Under the pieces are notes generated by a model. That model searched no databases and was not told where the DNA came from. It saw only the letters and a list, made by a program, of their open reading frames with translations. From Antedon mediterranea (lineage: Eukaryota; Echinodermata; Crinoidea; Comatulida; Antedonidae): 64,000 nucleotides of DNA. The stretch spans positions 21,949,201 to 22,013,200 of the forward strand of contig NC_092670.1 in the NCBI RefSeq assembly GCF_964355755.1, written 5' to 3'. Shown piece after piece: positions 58,098-64,000 of the stretch (positions within the stretch are counted from its first letter, which is position 1; each line of letters opens with the position of its first letter). The position numbers were made by a program, and so were the translations under genes.

Positions 58098-58671
58098 GTA
58101 AGTGAAAAGTGACACTTATATTGAGTTATGGTATTATGCACAGTATCTCAATTCTGAGAAAAACTGAATTTAAATGAATTAATCATGTAGGTAAAAGTAT
58201 CAGTTCAATTCATTGTATGGTTTACAAGGCTTTGGTTAACAAAGCGTTGGAGAACCTTGTAGTATGCTACCAAGAAATAATAATTGTATTCTATTGAGAT
58301 TTAACCCAAGTCATTGAATATATAAATGATAATGAAATTGTCTAGGTTGCTAATGAAATTGGCTGTAATGAGTGTCTATGATTATTATTATATTATCATT
58401 GATGAGTTAATATTAGACTTAAATTGTCTTTCTCTTCTTTGTTAATCCTCGTGAGACAAAACTATGCTACTTTTTTTAAGAAGTGGCGGGAAAGGTTATG
58501 AAGTTAAAAATTAACTACTATTCTGAAATAAAGTTCAAGATCATCTTTTCCTTTAGTGATTTTTGTTTTGCTTAAATAATTTATAATTAACATTACATAC
58601 AAAGGCAACATTTTACATAAATCATGCAGTATCTGAACTATAACAATTTTATTATTTTATGTTTTTATACT

Positions 58672-59767
58672 GATAAAAAACGGGTGTCACGAAACCTAAG
58701 ACCACGAAAGCTAAGACCCCCCTAAGACCAAGATCACGAAACCTAAGACCCAAGACCTAAGATTACAAATTCTAAGATATACTACAGCTTAAAAACAATA
58801 CTTGTTTATCCATACATAATTTTAAACACAGTAGGTTTCATTTATTACCATAAATATAATTTAATACTACCGCAAAACATAGATAAACTCACATTATTCT
58901 CGCCCGTTGAGTAAATGTATATTTTTTCTTTACAACAAACAAACTTGACGGGTTGTTTGTTGGTATATATTTACTCCAATGTGTTGGTTCAGAGGATGTT
59001 TTTCTTACGCACCTGCCTTTCTTGTATTTTGACTCCAAATTTGTTGACTAACTTTATCCTGAATACCACACTTTAAAATTAGGACTTATAAGTATTTTCA
59101 GAAGGAGAAACACATAATAACAAATAAATAAATCCTTTAAATTGATGATTTTACAGACGTGTTTCTTTGTATTCTGTAATGTAACTCCTCGAGCTCCCCA
59201 TGCTCAATGTTTTTGTTTCTATGGAGCGCCAAAAGAGCAACAATAATAGTACAAATATAAAAACAGAAAGAAAACGAAACAAAAAAACTTATAATTTTTA
59301 AGTTAAAATTTATTTGCCAGTATTTATTTCTTCGTACTTGCATGATTATACTATTATCATTACAATTTTAATTTTACATTGTTTCATCCACACTGTAGAT
59401 GGACTCCACAGAGTTTTCAGCCCTCTATATAATTTTTGCTCTTTTGACGTTCCATAGAAACAAAAACATTGAACATGGGGTAGGCCTACTTCTAGTGTGC
59501 TGTAGGCTAGTCATTTTGTGTGCGAGAAAAACGTCTGTAAAATCATCAATTTAAAAATGTATTTGTTACTTTTTATGTGATTCTTTTTCATGAAAGTGCC
59601 AATTCTAAGGTGTGGTATTCAGAATAAATGTTGGGAGTTAAAATACAAGGCAGGTGCGAAAGATAAATATTTGTAATCTTAGGTCTTGGGTCTTAGCTTT
59701 CGTGATCTTAGGTCTTAGGGGGTCTTAGCTTTCGTGGTCTTAGGTTTCGTGACACCCGATAAAAAAC
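58672..59767. mobile_element. 1.08-kb foldback (MULE-like) DNA transposon with 10-bp target duplication
   Basis: The direct repeat GATAAAAAAC flanks the element exactly (58672-58681 and 59758-59767). The element starts GGGTGTCACGAAACC at 58682 and ends with its inverse at 59757. Outer arms of 89 bp (58682-58770 and 59669-59757) are nearly identical and built from repeated ACGAAASCTAAGACC units, likely transposase-binding iterons. Inner arms (59009-59238 and 59440-59658) are a further ~220 bp inverted copy, more diverged, around a ~200-bp loop. There is no transposase ORF. Long inverted ends plus a 9-11-bp duplication fit Mutator-like elements; that class is inferred. Confidence 0.88.
58771..59008. 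repeat. extra segment in the left arm with nested hairpin
   Basis: This ~238-bp stretch has no counterpart in the right arm. It contains GAGTAAATGTATA (58909-58921) paired with TATATATTTACTC (58964-58976, one mismatch) and, inside, CAACAAACAA (58933-58942) exactly inverted as TTGTTTGTTG (58953-58962). It is probably a later insertion, or was lost from the right arm. Confidence 0.65.
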
Positions 59768-60266
59768 AGTTATGAATTGAATATTACTAATGCCTTCAGT
59801 TTAAACAAATTGCAAGATTTATCTTTGACAAGATTTGTACACCTTATCTTCACGTATAACAAACAATGCCTTCTTTCTTCTTTTTTGTTTCAACATTAAT
59901 AAGAGTTTTATGCTAAAAATTAAACACATTACAAACCGTCAAAATTATGACGTGAAATAAGATTTATTTATGACAACATTATGAATCCATAAAAATCATC
60001 TGCAAATATTACAACAATGCTTTCTTTCTTCTTTTTTGTATTGTCATGTACGACATTTACAACTTACTCTTTTTCTTGACCCCTTTTTACAATTTTTTAT
60101 TACTTAATTCTGATTGATAATACAATGGTGTTTTATCTTGATTTGTTTTATTTATTTTCGGAGCCCTATAATTTCGCGATTAGACAAATCAAAGTATTTT
60201 ACAAACTTGCACATTTTGTGGTGAAAATTAATTGATTAATCAACTCTGTGAAGAAGATTATTCTAC

Positions 60267-60301
60267 CAGGGAGTTGTATTTACTTATTTTACAACTCCCT
60301 G
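60267..60301. repeat. perfect 12-bp inverted repeat, 11-nt loop
   Basis: CAGGGAGTTGTA and TACAACTCCCTG. The stem does not extend, so it is too short for a microRNA precursor. Confidence 0.8.
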
Positions 60302-61699
60302 ATTCTACAATAGTTATTTTTAGATTGTGTTATCATAAACATCACAAATATTACTGGATGTTAAAATAAATGGTTTGCGAAAATAAAGGTATTCTCAGTA
60401 ATGTGATATTTATACAACATACTGTCGCACATTTTAAATGGTAATAATAATTCTTTTGGTAAAAATATAATCTGTAGTAATTTCAATAAAATTTGGTTGA
60501 TTTGAAGTTTCTGAGGATTTGATAAAATGACCTAGATTTGTGAGTTTGTATCTACCTAGTATGTTATTAGTAGTTAGAGATTTTACATTATTTTGTATAA
60601 TAAAAAATAATGGTTTTACTGTATACCACTTAAGGTAGGCTTATAATATGTCGACCAACATCATTGGGATGATTTTTACAGATTTTATCATTATTAACAT
60701 TTTATTATTTATTTCATAATTATTGCTGGGTGCTTAAAATTAAATCTATACACAAAAAAAACCACATAATATTATAAAGATATGGATATGAGGAATGCAG
60801 TACTAGTAGAAAATTATGTAGGAAAAGATAAAAACAAAAACCAATAGAAAATGTAAGCAGATGATAAAAACATTGTTAATAGAATAATATGCATAGTGTC
60901 CTGAAATTAAAATGTTTTTAGAGAAAAAAAAATATATAATGATCTTATGCATGGAAATAAAAGATACACATAAGATAAAAGAAATAAGATAAAGATATCA
61001 GCTATCTATAATATATAGAAATTATAAACATTTCAAAATATCTATTTTTTTTAAACACATAAACATGTCAGTTATCTAATCTATAAAGAAAAATATTGCA
61101 TTCAAAAATATTCATAGAATATACAAATAAAGATGTAAGCAGCGTTTCTACTATTATACAAAACGACTGTCACGACTGAAAGGTTTTTATTTGTGAATGT
61201 TTTGCTCAAAAAAGACATCAACCATTAGATTGTTTTTTGAATTATGTATAAATTTTACATTATTTGGCGATTACGAGAGTTAAAAAACACTTTATAGATT
61301 AGCTATTGCTATTTTGGCATATAAACAACTCATTTTAGTGTCGATCTTATTTTAAAATTGCATGAATTATATAAAAGTAGAGTTGTAATGCCCATAGCAA
61401 AGTAAAGTAATTGCATTTACAGATGTCGAGACAGACCGTGCGTTCATTTTGGAATGAAATATAAGTTCAGAAAATACATATTTTTTATTATTGCTCGCAA
61501 ATGATTACAAATGTTTTACCAGGATTATGAACATCGACAGGGATTTATTACATTAAAAGCTCTTTTAATAGAAGTATTATATCATTTATTATTATCTTTC
61601 ATTATGTTTTATGCTGTATGGCAGTATACCATACTGTAATCATTCTATTTTGAAGATATTTTTTTTGTGTTATTTATTTCTGTACAAAAAATCAACTCA

Positions 61700-62230
61700 A
61701 TATGTCGAGTAAATTCATTATTTCAATCATTTACTTCATTCATTCATCTATTAATATATCAGGTCATTCATTAACCCTTCATTCATTCTTGATACCATTC
61801 ATTTGTTTTTTAATTGATTCATTCATCCTTATTATATTATACTGTACTCAATTAATTTCTTCCATAACTCATTCTTCAGCCAATTTATTCCTCAAATCAT
61901 TTTCCTTTATTCATTTGTTTTATTCCATTTAGTCTTTCTCATTTTCTTAATTATTTAATTTATCCTATACTTTAACTCAATCATTTATTTTTTACATTAC
62001 AGTACACTACACTGTTTTGTTCTTTAATATATTTTCATCATTTTTCAGTCTTTTCTTCATCCTGTAATTCATTTATTCTATTGTCTGCCGTAGTGTACCA
62101 TATATCCATCAGCTCATATCATTTTTGTTTGCTCTTTGAAAATTTACCAATCAGCGGATTCATTTATTTGTACATCAGATTCTTAATTTATTTATCTACA
62201 AATTCATCTATTTCCAATTCATTTTTTTTT
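61700..62230 (+). repeat. imperfect (TTCA/ATTC)n low-complexity tract
   Basis: Dense ATTCATTCA, CATTCATTTG and TTGATTCATTCATCC words over about 500 bp. The 76-residue plus frame 61702-61932 arises from it. Confidence 0.6.
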
Positions 62231-63168
62231 CTAATTTAAATAACGAGAAGGTTTACATTATCAAGTTAATTTAATATCCCCTTTGTACTAGTTTACCCCA
62301 CTAAGTATTTACCAAACTCCCCACTGAACAAACTCAGCCTCAGGAACTACATACCTCCACAGTAAACACCATCAATCCAATGATTATAACAAAATATAAT
62401 AGCTAAACCCAAATGATCATCATGGTTACTTATATCAGATCTTGTTAACAACTATACATAAACAATCATCATCATCTGATTAATGATTTAAATTTTCTAA
62501 TTCTTCGGCCCTTGCGAATTTTATCCTCTCCTATAATAAGCTAGATTAAATGAAGTAAACGAGGCATAGATTGTTTCAATTATTAAGAGTAATTACGTTT
62601 GTTTTATACTGTGTATTTTTGTGCATTTCGCTGGAAGGTAAATTACTCTTGAATTTAATTGCCCTGTTCATTGTACTTTTGATAACATTAAAAATGAGAG
62701 TTTTGAAATTAAACCAGTTTTGGGAAATCCCCTAATGAGTTGCTACATGGCCAGGGAGAAAGTGAAAGTTGAAACTCTCAGAAGAGGTGAAAGTCTACAC
62801 AAAAAAGTTTTGACCAATTGTTTCAATAGGACTGTTGAAATTACACTTTTAAATTTCAATTTTTAAAGGTTTTGGCAATATTTGGTTAAATATTATTTTG
62901 AAATTTAAATTATACTGATAATTGTGTAGTACTGTTTTTTAATTTTTCTGTTAAAACAGTAAAATTACAATGCTGAAAAAATAATAATTTGTAAAAATTT
63001 CCTGCTTGATATTAGGCAACCTACCATTAGACCACTCTAACTGGGACCATATTCCTTTTAATAATAAATAAATATACTGTATTTATTTTAATCAGAAATG
63101 ACAGGAGTAATAAATACTGAACATTAAACATTTCAATTCATTTACCTTTGTTATTTGTTTTTTTGTAG

Positions 63169-63400
63169 GTTGTTATTTTGGATGAGATTGATATTGAGAA
63201 GCCTGAGTACATGTCAGAAGAAATTTCAATTATAAGTTTCCAAACTTTTAAATCGTTATCATCATCAACATCTTGTCAAATAAATTTAACAATATCATTT
63301 CCGCTTCATCTTCGTTACCACAGACCATCAAACGAATCAACTATAAATTTCGCAAATGTTACGATACATCCCCCAGATACGTTTATACGCTGCATTCCAG
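63169..63400 (+). CDS. PIGX: PIGX exon 4, conserved lumenal domain (gene continues beyond window)
   Basis: It begins after TTTTTTTGTAG in phase 0 and encodes residues 120-196: VVILDEIDIEKPEYMSEE, TSCQINLTISFPLHLRYHRP and FANVTIHPPDTFIRCIP. The D-I-E-x-P-x-Y-x-S/E pattern and especially the LRYHRP motif (residues 167-172) are hallmarks of PIGX, which in vertebrates reads similarly around an H/Y-R-Y-H-R-P motif. A good donor (CCAG|GTAGGT) at 63401 ends the exon in phase 1. The frame read on to a stop at 63508-63510 loses resemblance and lacks the C-terminal transmembrane helix, so I take it as intron read-through. The TM exon should lie past 64000. Sequons N158 (NLT) and N175 (NES) are present. 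Confidence 0.92.
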
Positions 63401-64000
63401 GTAGGTCAAATCATTTTGAAAATTTAATGCTCGTGGGTAATTTCAATGAACAAATACGAATTGACTCTCCGATGCGAACATTAAAAATAAATCTTGACGA
63501 AGGTTATTAAGACGACGATAACATTTCTGTAAATTCAAAATGAAAAATATAAACTAGATCACTACAGCCTCAGTGGTTAAATTCATTTGGGATGAAAGAT
63601 CCCCAATTTCCCTAATACACTTAATGCCTATGTCAATAGCAGTAATATCATAGATCTTTGTCTTAATGATATAAATACTAAGTTTCGGCTTTGTACAACT
63701 ATCTATGACAGTGTAACGATAATGGTTATTTGTAGTGCGCCAGTTTTGATGAACACCTTACAGGCATAGGAGGCATTCTAATAGGTAATCGACATCATGT
63801 CTTCGCATCAACAATGAAATGATTTACTTTAGTCATCAGCTTTTACACTGTTAGTGTAGGAAAGATCTACGCAATAGAGAGACATGGAATAGCAAAAAGA
63901 GACATGGAATAGCAAAAAGAGACATGGAATAGCAAAAGATATGCAGTTGGGATCAGAGACATGTAATAGGGAAAGATGTGCAGTTGGGATCAGATACATG
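63401..64000 (+). other. PIGX intron 4 (partial)
   Basis: Presumed intron running out of the window. Ends in a tandem repeat. Confidence 0.55.
63878..64000 (+). repeat. 20-bp tandem repeat leading into a longer related unit
   Basis: Three identical 20-bp units AGAGACATGGAATAGCAAAA start at 63878, 63898 and 63918. Two longer units follow, with ATGCAGTTGGGATCAGA or GTGCAGTTGGGATCAGA plus GACATG. It continues beyond the window. Confidence 0.92.

Larger units (their letters stand above)
58098..63168 (+). other. PIGX intron 3 (5.1 kb)
   Basis: Hosts the foldback transposon, a short hairpin and a TTCATTC-rich tract. Otherwise AT-rich with no exon seen. Confidence 0.75.

Noticed and set aside
59137-59343. 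68-residue minus-strand ORF
   Set aside because: Lies across an inner arm and loop of the foldback transposon; no transposase-like features.
60267-60301. MicroRNA precursor
   Set aside because: The perfect stem is only 12 bp and does not extend.
63401-63510. In-frame continuation of PIGX exon 4 to a stop codon
   Set aside because: A good donor precedes it, similarity to PIGX ends there, and the required C-terminal transmembrane segment is absent.

Overview
This is an AT-rich (about two thirds A+T by eye) invertebrate animal window with intron-bearing genes, long non-coding stretches and many small repeats. The frequent AGGCCT/TAGGCCTA words and the miniature-transposon and tRNA-SINE families look most like an echinoderm or a related marine deuterostome. 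That placement is inference from style, not a species call.

Layout. (1) 1-3.7 kb: three tRNA-like sequences (one good tRNA-Val(AAC), one degenerate Val copy, one degenerate Lys-like copy). Then comes a divergent pair: a probable first coding exon of the RNA polymerase III subunit RPC5 (POLR3E) on the minus strand, leaving the window to the left, and an intact 452-codon cysteine-rich gene of unknown function on the plus strand (2327-3685). (2) 3.7-50.3 kb: a 46-kb stretch with no gene I can establish. It holds tandem duplications, MITEs, SINE or tRNA fragments and several motif-dense candidate enhancers. Its striking feature is a dispersed family of alternating purine-pyrimidine palindromes: the decamer ACGCGCGCGT occurs 13 times exactly, all between 12.5 and 46 kb, and in one place expands into a 35-39-bp tandem array. 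Seven perfect TGACGTCA (CRE) sites lie in the same interval. (3) 50.3-64 kb: four exons of PIGX, the ER membrane partner of the first GPI-anchor mannosyltransferase (PIGM), in consistent splice phase; the C-terminal transmembrane exon lies beyond the right edge. Its introns hold a tRNA-derived SINE, a Harbinger-like MITE, tRNA-like fragments, short tandem arrays and a 1.08-kb palindromic foldback transposon flanked by a perfect 10-bp target duplication.

The recognised genes are housekeeping functions (Pol III transcription, GPI-anchor synthesis) and do not form one pathway. The best candidates for something undescribed are the ACGCGCGCGT palindrome family and the foldback element; neither is shown here to have a function.
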